The notes beneath the pieces are model-generated. The model was not told the origin of the DNA, did no database searches, and saw only the letters and a program-made list of their open reading frames with translations. A stretch of DNA of 64,000 nt. Source: Flavobacterium cellulosilyticum (GTDB lineage Bacteria > Bacteroidota > Bacteroidia > Flavobacteriales > Flavobacteriaceae). The position numbers were made by a program, and so were the translations under genes. Below, in pieces: positions 54,646 through 63,481 of the stretch (positions are counted from its first letter, which is position 1; each line of letters opens with the position of its first letter). The stretch lies in NCBI RefSeq assembly GCF_004349355.1, contig NZ_SMFK01000016.1:1-64000 (forward strand). The letters run 5' to 3'.

Positions 54646-54664
54646 CCCCCAAACCCCTTGGGGG
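54646..54664. repeat. C/G-run hairpin, terminator-like
   Basis: CCCCCAAACCCCTTGGGGG can fold as a five-pair hairpin. Blocks of this type (CCCCNAACCCC...GGGGG) recur between Flavobacterium genes. It follows the exporter gene and may end its transcript. Confidence 0.55.
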
Positions 54665-54694
54665 AATTTAGGGATAAAAACAATTTTTTGATAA

Positions 54695-55396
54695 ATGTAC
54701 CTCAAAAACCCAAGCATAAAGCTTCCTCAAGATCCAGATACCATTGTTTGGAAATACTTAGACTTGTCAAAGTTTCTCGAATTGTTACTGTCTAAAAAAC
54801 TATTTATGTCACGTTCGGACAAATTTGAGGACCAATACGAGGGTACTTTTAGTGAACCAACTTTTGAAGAAATCAAAAAATTATCCATAAACAATCCTAA
54901 ATTTCTCTCATACTATAAATCCCATCGTGAAAAAGTGGTTATAAGTAGTTGGCACATCAATGAATATGAATCGTTCGCCATGTGGCAAATCTTTACTGGA
55001 AATAGCGAAGGTTTAGCCATTCAATCCACAATTGGCAGACTAGAAAATGCCTTAATTCCCGACAAAAAATTCAAACAATATATTGGAGAAGTCAATTACA
55101 TCGACTACAAAAAAGAATACATTCCGTTTGACGATATGTTTTTTCCTTTTTTATTCAAGCGAAAAAGTTTCCAATATGAACGTGAAGTGCGTATCATTTC
55201 AGATATTTCCGATAGCAATATCAAAATTAATGATGGGATGAAAATTGACGTGGATATCGACCAATTAATCGAAAAGATCTACATTCACCCAAAATCAGAA
55301 AACTGGTACAAAAACCTCGTTATCGAACTAGTTTCAAAATTAGGATTTGATTTTACGATTGAAAAATCGGATTTGGAAAGTGATATTTTGATTTAG
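54695..55396 (+). CDS. DUF2971 protein
   Basis: 233 residues. VWKYLDLSKFLELLLSKKLF, MSRSDKFEDQYEGTFSEPTF, VISSWHINEYESFAMWQIFT and GNSEGLAIQSTIGRLENALI match DUF2971, a family of unknown role seen in defence-like and mobile contexts as well as chromosomes. The conserved core includes KFxDxxE and a Trp-His pair. Convergent with the TonB receptor, whose stop is 2 bases away. Confidence 0.9.
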   Translation: MYLKNPSIKLPQDPDTIVWKYLDLSKFLELLLSKKLFMSRSDKFEDQYEGTFSEPTFEEIKKLSINNPKFLSYYKSHREKVVISSWHINEYESFAMWQIFTGNSEGLAIQSTIGRLENALIPDKKFKQYIGEVNYIDYKKEYIPFDDMFFPFLFKRKSFQYEREVRIISDISDSNIKINDGMKIDVDIDQLIEKIYIHPKSENWYKNLVIELVSKLGFDFTIEKSDLESDILI

Positions 55397-55397
55397 A

Positions 55398-57860
55398 TTA
55401 AAACCTTGCATTGACCTTAATATTAAAAACCCTGGTGGTCATATAATTTGGAATCGCATATTGATTTTTGGTGTACACATCGCGAACCCAAGTATTGGTA
55501 ATTGCATTTTGATTGTCGAAAAGATTAAAAATTTCAAATCCAATAGCCAATTCCTTGAAGCTTCGTAACCATCTTTTAGTAGTAGGATTTTGATTATCTA
55601 TTAAAACCTTAGAAAAACCAACATCGGCACGACGATAATCTCTCAATCTATTTTGATACAAATAAGGATCTGAATAAGAAGGCGAACCTCCTGGCAATCC
55701 AGTGTTATACACCAAATTTAAATACAATTTTAAACTTGGAATATTAGGCATATAATCTTGAAACAAAAGTGCAAATTTCAACCGTTGGTCCGTTGGTCTA
55801 GAAATATATCCTTTGTTATCAATATTCTCTTCCGTTTTTAGGTAACCAAAACTAAACCATGATTCGGTTCCAGGCACAAACTCACCATTTAGCCTATAAT
55901 CGAATCCTTGGGCATAAGCAACGGCATTATTAGCAGCAGCATAACGAATGCGAACATTGTCTAATGTATATGGATTAACATCTGTTAACGATTTATAATA
56001 GATTTCCGAAACCATTTTGAATGGACGGTTCCACATTTTGAAACTATAATCATTACTCAGAACTATATGAATGGATTGTTGGGCTTTGACATCCGAATGT
56101 ACTACCCCATCTGCATCCCTAAGTTCCCTAAAAGTTGGCGGTTGATGATACATGCCTCCTGAAAGTCTAAAAAACATATCCATTCTCCAATCCGGTTTCA
56201 ATGAAATTTGACCTCTTGGACTAAATGTAAATTGTGTTGTACTAACGATATTTTCTCCAGAAACGGTCCAGTTTTGCGAACGCACCCCAGCATTAAACCA
56301 TATTTCATTATTTCCTATATATCCTTTTCGACTCCATTGCGCATAGCCTGAAAAACGATTAATATCAACAAAATTGGTCGCTCTCACATTAGTATATGGA
56401 ACTAATGGTCCGGTGTAAGAGACATAAGGTTGGTCGTTTTTGGGCAGAATTTTAGGTGGATTTATGGAAAAACCTGCAGAATCAATTACTTCCCATTCAA
56501 TTACTCTATCTCGAATGGATTCTCTGGTAAATTTTACACCCCATTCCAATTGGTTCTTTTTTAAATTATGAATCCCTTTTAATTCGGTATTTATAATTAA
56601 TGCGTCTAAATCATTTCTAGCGTGATTAATTTCTGAACCGATTCCTCTTGAAAAAGTAACATTGCCAAAAGTCTGAGAACCAAAATTAGAATCCACTTCT
56701 CCTAATCGATATTGAGCCAAAATATCAAAATATTCTTTTTCTTGCGTATGATAGGCAGATGTTATCAGTTTGTAGGTTGAATTTTTAGAAGCGGTATAAG
56801 TAGATTTTACTGCACCAAAAACAGTAGTGTATTTATCTTTTTCTTGTCCTTCATAATATATCAGCAAAGCCTTTGGTTCATCAATAGTTCCAAATTTTGT
56901 TTGTCTGGTCAATGGTTGGTATTGATAATCGTTTTGTGAAACATTCCCCAGAAAACTAAACTCCCATTTATCTGAAGGATTGAAATTTATATTTGTTTGC
57001 AAATCAACAAATGTCGGTGTGTAATTGGTTTGGGTTTCCTGACTATTTACTAACAAGGAATTGTTTCTATATCTTACACCTGTTATTCCTGACCATTTTT
57101 TATTTTTAGAAACGGCATCAACAGCTAGACTTGTCCCTAGAAAACTAGCTTCGGCGACAGCTCCAAATTTTGTGGGTTTTCGATAGGTAATATCCAATAC
57201 AGACGATAATTTATCACCAAATTTAGCTTGAAAACCTCCAGCAGAAAAATCAACATTTTGAACCAAATCGGTATTGGTAAAACTTAATCCTTCTTGTTGA
57301 CCAGAACGAATTAGGAATGGACGATATACTTCTATTTCATTTACATAAACTAAATTCTCGTCGTAATTTCCACCACGTACGGCATATTGTGTACTTAATT
57401 CATTATTTGAATTTACACCAGGCAAAGATTTCAATATATTCTCGACACCAGCATTGGCGCCAGGAATTTTGCGGATAAGTGCCGGTTCAATTATTGTAAT
57501 TCCCTGAACTCTTTTCTTATTATTTACAGTGATAACAACTTCTCCTATTTGCTCATCTTTGTCATTCATCACTAAGTTGAACTCATACTCTTCGTTTGGT
57601 TGAAGTGTAAAGGATACCGTGGCTTTTTTTAGGGATATATGTGAAAAGACAAGTACAATCTTTTGATTTGAGGGCACATTTATTTCGTAAAAACCATTTT
57701 TATTTGATTGAGTATTAGTACCATTATAGGATACATTTACATGATCAATAATTTGATTATCCTTATCAAGAATAACTCCTTTTATATGGGCAGATTGAGC
57801 AAAAGAAACAAACCCAAAACAGAAAAAAAAGACAGCAAGTAATAATTTATTTGTGCTCAA
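55398..57860 (-). CDS. TonB-dependent receptor with carboxypeptidase-like regulatory domain
   Basis: 820 residues. Signal peptide (LLLAVFFFCFGFVSFAQSAH), regulatory domain (KGVILDKDNQIIDHVNVSYN), plug (ITIIEPALIRKIPGANAGVE, SLPGVNSNNELSTQYAVRGG, VYRPFLIRSGQQEGLSFTNT) and barrel ending MTTRVFNIKVNARF. Typical outer-membrane importer; ligand unknown. The start is TTG 57860; an in-frame TAA lies just upstream, so no ATG is available before the signal. It is 15 bases downstream of the M23 peptidase gene, likely in one transcript. Confidence 0.92.
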   Translation of the reverse strand: MSTNKLLLAVFFFCFGFVSFAQSAHIKGVILDKDNQIIDHVNVSYNGTNTQSNKNGFYEINVPSNQKIVLVFSHISLKKATVSFTLQPNEEYEFNLVMNDKDEQIGEVVITVNNKKRVQGITIIEPALIRKIPGANAGVENILKSLPGVNSNNELSTQYAVRGGNYDENLVYVNEIEVYRPFLIRSGQQEGLSFTNTDLVQNVDFSAGGFQAKFGDKLSSVLDITYRKPTKFGAVAEASFLGTSLAVDAVSKNKKWSGITGVRYRNNSLLVNSQETQTNYTPTFVDLQTNINFNPSDKWEFSFLGNVSQNDYQYQPLTRQTKFGTIDEPKALLIYYEGQEKDKYTTVFGAVKSTYTASKNSTYKLITSAYHTQEKEYFDILAQYRLGEVDSNFGSQTFGNVTFSRGIGSEINHARNDLDALIINTELKGIHNLKKNQLEWGVKFTRESIRDRVIEWEVIDSAGFSINPPKILPKNDQPYVSYTGPLVPYTNVRATNFVDINRFSGYAQWSRKGYIGNNEIWFNAGVRSQNWTVSGENIVSTTQFTFSPRGQISLKPDWRMDMFFRLSGGMYHQPPTFRELRDADGVVHSDVKAQQSIHIVLSNDYSFKMWNRPFKMVSEIYYKSLTDVNPYTLDNVRIRYAAANNAVAYAQGFDYRLNGEFVPGTESWFSFGYLKTEENIDNKGYISRPTDQRLKFALLFQDYMPNIPSLKLYLNLVYNTGLPGGSPSYSDPYLYQNRLRDYRRADVGFSKVLIDNQNPTTKRWLRSFKELAIGFEIFNLFDNQNAITNTWVRDVYTKNQYAIPNYMTTRVFNIKVNARF

Positions 57861-57875
57861 AGAAATTGATTTATA

Positions 57876-59579
57876 TTATTTTTGGCTTCTAAAAAAATGC
57901 GTTTCAAAGATAGTGGAATTTCCTAAATTATCTGTTACTATTAATTTTAAATCATTGGCACCTTCAGCTACAATTCCGTCACTAAAAGCATGCGTTATTT
58001 TTCTTGTTTTATTGTCATATTCAAATAAAACCCATTTCCCATTGAGATAACCATTGTAAGATTTTATTCCTGACAATGCATCACTTATTGTAAATTGAAT
58101 GGAATTTACATTACTTAACCATTGACCCTCTATTGATTTAGCAATCGAAACTATAGGCGGACTTGTATCTAAAACCAAAGCAAATTTCCCTAGTGTTTTT
58201 GTTTTAGCAGTTAACATTTTTTCTTTTCTAGTTGTCGGTATATAATTAATTTTAGTTCCGTTAATGGACCCAATGAATACTTTGTCTCTTTGTGACTCTG
58301 AGAATTTTATATCTTCAATTGAAATAGTAAAATTAGAATGAACTGGAACAGTGTCGTCATGAAGAAACAAGGTGTCATTGTTTACATCAAAATTCATGTT
58401 GAAATTATCATAAAATGTTCCAGCAGGAAAGAAAACTGACATGTTATCTTTAGTAAAATTACAGTCATTATTCGCTTTTATATAATATTTTGAAATAACA
58501 GGTTCTGACGGAACGATTGTCGTTAAATTATCATACTTAATTGGAATAGTAACTGTCGTTTTATTTCCATAAAAATCAGCCACTTCTATGCGATATTGCG
58601 AACTCAAATTTGGAACAACAGAAACAATTCCGTTAGAAGCTGCGGCCTTTATTATACTTAATTTATAGGGATTAATCATAAATAATTTCATTATTCTTTG
58701 TCCCGTTTTCTTATATCTAGGATAATCAATTAATGCATTAATATACCGCATTTCATCAAAGGAATAAGTATTGAATTGAAATCCAAAACTTGGCGTTCCA
58801 TTTTCAAAACTTTGCACATTGAACACCCCATTTCTGTTAAATGAAACATCATCATAATCATAAGTATTGATACCAAAACCTATTTTCCCATTTGAAACAA
58901 CTTTGTCTGAAATATAGGTTCCGTCTTTTTGTAACGCTAAGTTTAACAATAATGGTCGTTTGGATTGATTCACAACTGTTTTATCATCTATTGGATAAAC
59001 ATAAATGGTTGAAATAATTGGTTTTTTAGTATCTTTAAAAAACTGATCAAAACCAAAAAACATTGGATTAATAATATTTTCAGTTAAATTATCACGAAAT
59101 TCAAAATGCAAATGCGGCCCTTCTGAACCACCTGTATTGCCGGAAAGTCCTATTATTTGACCCTTTTTAACCTCCAAATCACCCGGTTTCAAATACATTT
59201 CAATTTCAAAAGATTGTTCTGTATAATGTGTTTTTTTAATGAAATCTTCAATAACACCTACCGCTTTTTGTAAATGTCCATAAACTGAGGTGTACCCATT
59301 TGCATGTGTAATATATATGGCTTTTCCGTTTCCAAAAGTTGAAATTTTTATTCGTGACACATAACCATCTGCAACAGCATAAACATTTAAACCTTCTTTT
59401 TGAAGTGTTTTTATATCAAAACCAGCATGAAAATGATTAGGCCTAAGCTCACCAAAATTTCCTGATAATTGCAAAGGGATATCAAGTGGTGATCTAAAAT
59501 AATCTTTTGGATAATCCTTTTGAGAAAAAAGCGAACTACTAAATAATAAAATAAACAAGTAAAATCTCATCGTATACAT
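57876..59579 (-). CDS. M23 family metallopeptidase, secreted, with large C-terminal region
   Basis: 567 residues. Signal peptide (LFILLFSSSLFSQKDYPKDY), then the peptidase domain early: NHFHAGFDIKTLQKEGLNVY, NGYTSVYGHLQKA, GSEGPHLHFEFRDN. First zinc His and Asp are in HFHAGFD and the HxH is HLHFE, all intact. The remaining 400 residues are beta-rich with DTSPPIVSIAKSIEGQW and SDALSGIKSYNGYLNGKW, Ig-like folds found in this Bacteroidota subfamily. Upstream of the TonB receptor in one operon. Confidence 0.9.
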   Translation of the reverse strand: MYTMRFYLFILLFSSSLFSQKDYPKDYFRSPLDIPLQLSGNFGELRPNHFHAGFDIKTLQKEGLNVYAVADGYVSRIKISTFGNGKAIYITHANGYTSVYGHLQKAVGVIEDFIKKTHYTEQSFEIEMYLKPGDLEVKKGQIIGLSGNTGGSEGPHLHFEFRDNLTENIINPMFFGFDQFFKDTKKPIISTIYVYPIDDKTVVNQSKRPLLLNLALQKDGTYISDKVVSNGKIGFGINTYDYDDVSFNRNGVFNVQSFENGTPSFGFQFNTYSFDEMRYINALIDYPRYKKTGQRIMKLFMINPYKLSIIKAAASNGIVSVVPNLSSQYRIEVADFYGNKTTVTIPIKYDNLTTIVPSEPVISKYYIKANNDCNFTKDNMSVFFPAGTFYDNFNMNFDVNNDTLFLHDDTVPVHSNFTISIEDIKFSESQRDKVFIGSINGTKINYIPTTRKEKMLTAKTKTLGKFALVLDTSPPIVSIAKSIEGQWLSNVNSIQFTISDALSGIKSYNGYLNGKWVLFEYDNKTRKITHAFSDGIVAEGANDLKLIVTDNLGNSTIFETHFFRSQK

Positions 59580-59689
59580 TTTTGCTAAGATAAAAAAAGT
59601 GTTTTAGAAAACTAAATATAACTTCACAATTTTCAAACTTCTGTCATACTGTAGATTACGTTTTTTAAAATAAAAAAGGCAATAAAATA

Positions 59690-59719
59690 TTGTATTAATA
59701 AAAAGGAATACTAACTTTG
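59690..59719 (+). promoter_or_regulatory. Promoter of the zapB-like/zapA operon
   Basis: TTG (59690-59692), a 19-base spacer, TAACTTTG (59712-59719): full Bacteroidota consensus. Confidence 0.75.
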
Positions 59720-59747
59720 TAAGATTAAGTAATACGTAGGATATATT

Positions 59748-60038
59748 ATGAGTGTAATTACAGAAATAATTGATGCTCTTGAAATTAAAATTGAAAAACT
59801 TTTTATTAAATCAAAAAGTTTAGAGAAAAAAAATCAAGATTTAAAAATTGAATTATTAAAATCTGAAACTATCATACAAACTCAATCTAAAGAGATTGAA
59901 GCCTTAAAAGCACAGTATGAAACACTTAAAATTGCCAACTCGTTACTAGGCAGTGAAGACAACAAAAGAGATACAAAGCTTAAAATAAATTCATTAATTC
60001 GTGAAATTGATTACTGTATAGCACAGCTTTCAGATTAG
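59748..60038 (+). CDS. Small coiled-coil protein, ZapB-like
   Basis: 96 residues that read as one long coiled coil: EIIDALEIKIEKLFIKSKSL, EKKNQDLKIELLKSETIIQT, QSKEIEALKAQYETLKIANS. The C-terminus LKINSLIREIDYCIAQLSD is conserved in appearance. It is eight bases upstream of zapA in the same direction. By position and shape it is probably a division-ring partner of ZapA; sequence likeness to ZapB is only in the coiled coil, so this is inference. Confidence 0.75.
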   Translation: MSVITEIIDALEIKIEKLFIKSKSLEKKNQDLKIELLKSETIIQTQSKEIEALKAQYETLKIANSLLGSEDNKRDTKLKINSLIREIDYCIAQLSD

Positions 60039-60046
60039 TAAAAAAC

Positions 60047-60340
60047 ATGGACGAGAAGCTTAAAATTAAAATATCAATTGCAGATAGAGTATATCCACTA
60101 ACAGTAGATTTATCTCAAGAAGAAGGTCTTAGAAGCGCTTCTAAAAAAATTGACGTAATGATAAAGCAATTTGAAGAAAATTATGCTGTACGTGACAAGC
60201 AAGATGTATTAGCCATGTGCGCTTTGCAATTTGCATCACAATCTGAACAAAAACAAATTGATAACGCAATTGATGGAAATGACACCATTGAAAGAATTAA
60301 AAAAATTAATTTGCTTTTAGATCAATATCTCAATGAATAA
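60047..60340 (+). CDS. zapA: Cell division protein ZapA
   Basis: 97 residues. LKIKISIADRVYPLTVDLSQ, EEGLRSASKKIDVMIKQFEE and the helical tail DVLAMCALQFASQSEQKQID. Bundles FtsZ filaments. As in E. coli, a 6S RNA gene follows directly. Confidence 0.92.
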   Translation: MDEKLKIKISIADRVYPLTVDLSQEEGLRSASKKIDVMIKQFEENYAVRDKQDVLAMCALQFASQSEQKQIDNAIDGNDTIERIKKINLLLDQYLNE

Positions 60341-60368
60341 ACACGTTCTTTAAAAAGACTAAGATACT

Positions 60369-60528
60369 GCCTACATTAGTTCATATTTGGTAAACTCAAC
60401 ACTAACAATTTAGAATGAGCAAATCATCGTTACTATAGCAAGCCAATTCAGTTTGGAAGCTTGAACAACGAGTTAGCTCAAAACTTGTCTTTCAGAGTTT
60501 ATACAAGCAATCTAATGTAGGCTTTTTT
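60369..60528 (+). ncRNA. ssrS: 6S RNA (Flavobacteria type)
   Basis: GCCTACATTAG (60369-60379) pairs with CTAATGTAGGC (60512-60522) to close a long rod of about 155 nt with internal pairings such as GTAAACTC with GAGTTTAT; T's follow. The position between zapA and rny is where Flavobacterial 6S RNA is found. 6S RNA mimics an open promoter and holds sigma-A RNA polymerase in stationary phase. Confidence 0.85.
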
Positions 60529-60551
60529 TATATATTAATTTTAAATAAACT

Positions 60552-62114
60552 ATGGACATTATAACAATAATTATTCTAGGCATTGCGGGCATTGCAGGTG
60601 GATTTGGCATAGCCAAAATTATAGAGAAAAGCAACATTTCTAATTTGATTAAAAGCGCAAAAAAAGAAGCAGCTTCTATTTTAAAAGATGCCAATTTAGA
60701 AGCCGAAAACATTAAAAAAGATAAAATTCTTCAAGCAAAGGAAAAGTTTATCGAATTGAAATCAGAACACGAGCAAGTTATTCTTTCTCGAGATCAAAAA
60801 ATGGCTGAAGTTGAAAAACGAATTCGTGATAAAGAATCGCAAATTTCAAACGAACTTTCTAAAGCCAAAAAAATAAATGATGATTTTGAATCAAAAACAG
60901 TGGAGTTTTCAACTAAAGTTGAAATCCTAGAGAAAAAACAGGCAGAAGTAGACAAACTACACAAAAGTCAACTGCAACAATTAGAAGTTATTTCAGGATT
61001 ATCTACTGAGGATGCAAAAAATCAATTGATTGAGGGCCTTAGAGCAGAAGCCAAAACACAAGCGATGTCTCACATTCAAGACACGATTGAAGAAGCTAAA
61101 CTTACCGCACAACAAGAAGCCAAGAAAATCATTATTAACACTATTCAAAGAGTTGGTACAGAAGAAGCGGTAGAAAACTGCGTATCTGTTTTCAACATTG
61201 AATCGGATGATGTAAAAGGTAGAATTATTGGTCGTGAAGGAAGAAACATTAGAGCTATCGAAGCTGCAACTGGTGTAGAAATCATTGTAGACGACACTCC
61301 AGAAGCAATCATACTTTCTTGTTTTGACCCAGTTCGTAGAGAAATTGCTAGACTAGCTTTGCATAAATTAGTTACTGATGGTCGAATTCACCCAGCTCGA
61401 ATTGAAGAAGTAGTAGCTAAAACTACCAAACAAATTGACGATGAAATCATAGAAGTTGGTAAACGTACTGTAATCGATTTAGGAATTCACGGTTTGCATC
61501 CTGAATTAATAAAAGTTGTGGGTCGAATGAAATACCGTTCTTCTTATGGACAAAACTTATTGCAACACTCTCGCGAAGTTTCAAAACTTTGTGGAATTAT
61601 GGCTGCCGAATTAGGGTTGAACGTAAAACTTGCCAAAAGAGCTGGTTTGCTACATGATATTGGTAAAGTTCCAGATGCCGAAAGTGATTTACCTCACGCT
61701 TTATTAGGAATGCAATGGGCCGAAAAATATGGTGAAAAAGAAGAAGTTTGCAACGCTATTGGGGCGCATCACGATGAAATCGAAATGAAATCATTGTTAT
61801 CACCTATTATTCAAGTTTGCGATGCAATTTCAGGAGCTAGACCAGGTGCAAGAAGACAAGTTTTGGATTCTTATATTCAACGTTTAAAAGACCTAGAAGA
61901 AGTGGCTTATGGTTTTAATGGAGTGAAAAACGCTTATGCTATTCAAGCAGGTAGAGAACTTCGTGTAATTGTTGAAAGCGAAAAAGTTTCTGATGAACAT
62001 GCTGCTACTTTATCATTTGATATTTCACAAAAAATACAAACAGAAATGACGTATCCAGGTCAGGTCAAAGTAACTGTAATTAGAGAAACGAGAGCGGTGA
62101 ATATCGCGAAATAA
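60552..62114 (+). CDS. rny: Ribonuclease Y
   Basis: Membrane-anchored endoribonuclease starting mRNA decay. 520 residues. N-terminal helix ([20 protein letters not shown]), coiled coil (residues about 30-200), KH domain ([20 protein letters not shown] then [20 protein letters not shown]) and HD domain ([22 protein letters not shown] metal pair; [14 protein letters not shown]). Ends in [14 protein letters not shown]. All catalytic parts intact. Confidence 0.97.
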   Translation: MDIITIIILGIAGIAGGFGIAKIIEKSNISNLIKSAKKEAASILKDANLEAENIKKDKILQAKEKFIELKSEHEQVILSRDQKMAEVEKRIRDKESQISNELSKAKKINDDFESKTVEFSTKVEILEKKQAEVDKLHKSQLQQLEVISGLSTEDAKNQLIEGLRAEAKTQAMSHIQDTIEEAKLTAQQEAKKIIINTIQRVGTEEAVENCVSVFNIESDDVKGRIIGREGRNIRAIEAATGVEIIVDDTPEAIILSCFDPVRREIARLALHKLVTDGRIHPARIEEVVAKTTKQIDDEIIEVGKRTVIDLGIHGLHPELIKVVGRMKYRSSYGQNLLQHSREVSKLCGIMAAELGLNVKLAKRAGLLHDIGKVPDAESDLPHALLGMQWAEKYGEKEEVCNAIGAHHDEIEMKSLLSPIIQVCDAISGARPGARRQVLDSYIQRLKDLEEVAYGFNGVKNAYAIQAGRELRVIVESEKVSDEHAATLSFDISQKIQTEMTYPGQVKVTVIRETRAVNIAK

Positions 62115-62144
62115 TAGTTTGCAGTAATCAGTTTCAGTTTACAG
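62115..62144 (+). repeat. Class A CAGT repeat directly after rny stop
   Basis: Units in sense: TAGTTTG, CAGTAAT, CAGTTT, CAGTTTA, CAG, starting at the base after TAA. Confidence 0.55.
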
Positions 62145-62183
62145 TCGCGGTATTGAATCATTAATGGTGATTTAATACCGCGA
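62145..62183. terminator. Hairpin terminator between rny and xerD
   Basis: TCGCGGTATT (62145-62154) pairs perfectly with AATACCGCGA (62174-62183); T-rich DNA follows. Confidence 0.85.
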
Positions 62184-62224
62184 TTTATTTTTAACTGCAA
62201 TGCCAATTTTTATATTAACTATCA

Positions 62225-62271
62225 GTACTCCAACATCTGCCAACTGAATACCAAACACTGACCACTGACCA
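62225..62271 (-). repeat. Class A CAGT heptamer repeat directly after xerD stop
   Basis: In the xerD sense, straight behind TAG: TGGTCAG, TGGTCAG, TGTTTGG, TATTCAG, TTGGCAG. The cleanest tandem copy in the window. Confidence 0.7.
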
Positions 62272-63168
62272 CTATTTCCTAGGGTGAAAAGAATTAATAA
62301 CTTGTGTTAAAAACTTTCGATCCAGATGAACATAAATTTCGGTTGTAGTAATCGATTCATGCCCGAGCATTAATTGAATTGACCTTAAATCGGCACCATT
62401 TTCAAGTAGATGAGTGGCAAAAGAATGTCGGAAAGTATGCGGGCTTATTTTTTTATTCAAATCAATTTGGGTGGCCAAATCTTTTATTATTGTAAATATC
62501 ATAGCTCTTGTAAGCTGGCTACCTCTCCTATTTAAAAACAAAGTATCTTCATGACCTTTCTTTATATTTAAATTAGTTCTAATCGAATTTTTGTAAATTA
62601 GAATGTATTTTTGAGTTAAACTTCCAATTGGAACAAAACGTTGTTTATTCCCTTTTCCCGTGATTTTTACAAACCCTTCCTCGAAAAATAAATCAGAAAT
62701 TTTAAGAGAAACCAATTCCGAAACACGAAGTCCACAACCATAAAGCGTTTCTAACATCGCTCGATTGCGCTCTCCTTCCTTTGAACTTAAGTCTACAGCC
62801 GCAATAAGAGCATCTATTTCACCAACAGACAAAGTATCTGGAAGCTTCCTACCAGTTTTAGGTGTTTCAATTAATTCCATTGGATTGTCAATTCGATAAT
62901 CTTCAAATATCAAATAACTAAAAAAACTTTTAAGTCCTGAAATCATCCTGGCTTGGGAACGAGGATTTACTTCTTGAGAAACACTATATATAAATTGTTG
63001 AATCGTTTCTTCACTTATTGTTAATGGAGAAACTGAAATGTGGTTGTTTTTTAAAAAAAGGCATAATCTTTCAATATCAAAAGAATAATTAGTGATCGTG
63101 TTTTTAGACAAACCTCTTTCGATTCTAAGATACGATTGATAATTTTTGACATAAGTGCTCCAACTCAT
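62272..63168 (-). CDS. xerD: Tyrosine recombinase XerD
   Basis: Resolves chromosome dimers at dif with XerC and FtsK. 298 residues from ATG 63168 (MSWSTYVKNYQSYLRIERGL); an upstream TTG in frame is unlikely. N-terminal SAM-like core-binding domain, then the catalytic Arg in TLYGCGLRVSELVSL, Lys in KITGKGNKQRFVPI, and HTFRHSFATHLLENGADLRS with IQLMLGHESITTTEIYVHLD (H-x-x-R, H, Tyr nucleophile). All residues are present. No mobile-element context, so it is the housekeeping copy. Confidence 0.93.
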   Translation of the reverse strand: MSWSTYVKNYQSYLRIERGLSKNTITNYSFDIERLCLFLKNNHISVSPLTISEETIQQFIYSVSQEVNPRSQARMISGLKSFFSYLIFEDYRIDNPMELIETPKTGRKLPDTLSVGEIDALIAAVDLSSKEGERNRAMLETLYGCGLRVSELVSLKISDLFFEEGFVKITGKGNKQRFVPIGSLTQKYILIYKNSIRTNLNIKKGHEDTLFLNRRGSQLTRAMIFTIIKDLATQIDLNKKISPHTFRHSFATHLLENGADLRSIQLMLGHESITTTEIYVHLDRKFLTQVINSFHPRK

Positions 63169-63200
63169 AACACAAAGTAAAGCTATTTTTAGACATAAAA

Positions 63201-63230
63201 AAACCACGCGTTTTGAGTGGTTTGAAAAAA
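63201..63230. terminator. Orphan terminator-like hairpin in the divergent xerD / barrel gap
   Basis: AAACCAC (63201-63207) pairs with GTGGTTT (63217-63223), with A runs and T runs on both sides. Both flanking genes point away from it, so it may be an attenuator in the xerD leader or the trace of a lost gene. The rest of the 313-base gap (63169-63481) shows nothing else I can name. Confidence 0.55.
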
Positions 63231-63481
63231 AAGTAGCTTTGTTGTTTTTTTAAAATAATTGAGCAATTTCTTCAATTAAAAATAATTGATTTTCAATATT
63301 TTGACAATTTTTTAACTGTATTTTTTATATTATTTCCAATCATTATTCATGTTAAATTATAAATATTTGTAATACTATTATCAATTTAATTTGCATTTTA
63401 AAAGAAATCGTACAATAATTATTATATATGAGAGTTTATATATACTCCTAAACTCAACAAATTAATTTAAAAAATAACCTT

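Noticed and set aside
57853-58050. Plus-strand 65-codon frame
   Set aside because: It lies antisense to the M23 peptidase gene and has no supporting motif.
62272-63168. xerD as an integrase of a mobile element
   Set aside because: No attachment repeats, excisionase or cargo nearby; full-length housekeeping XerD features next to rny.
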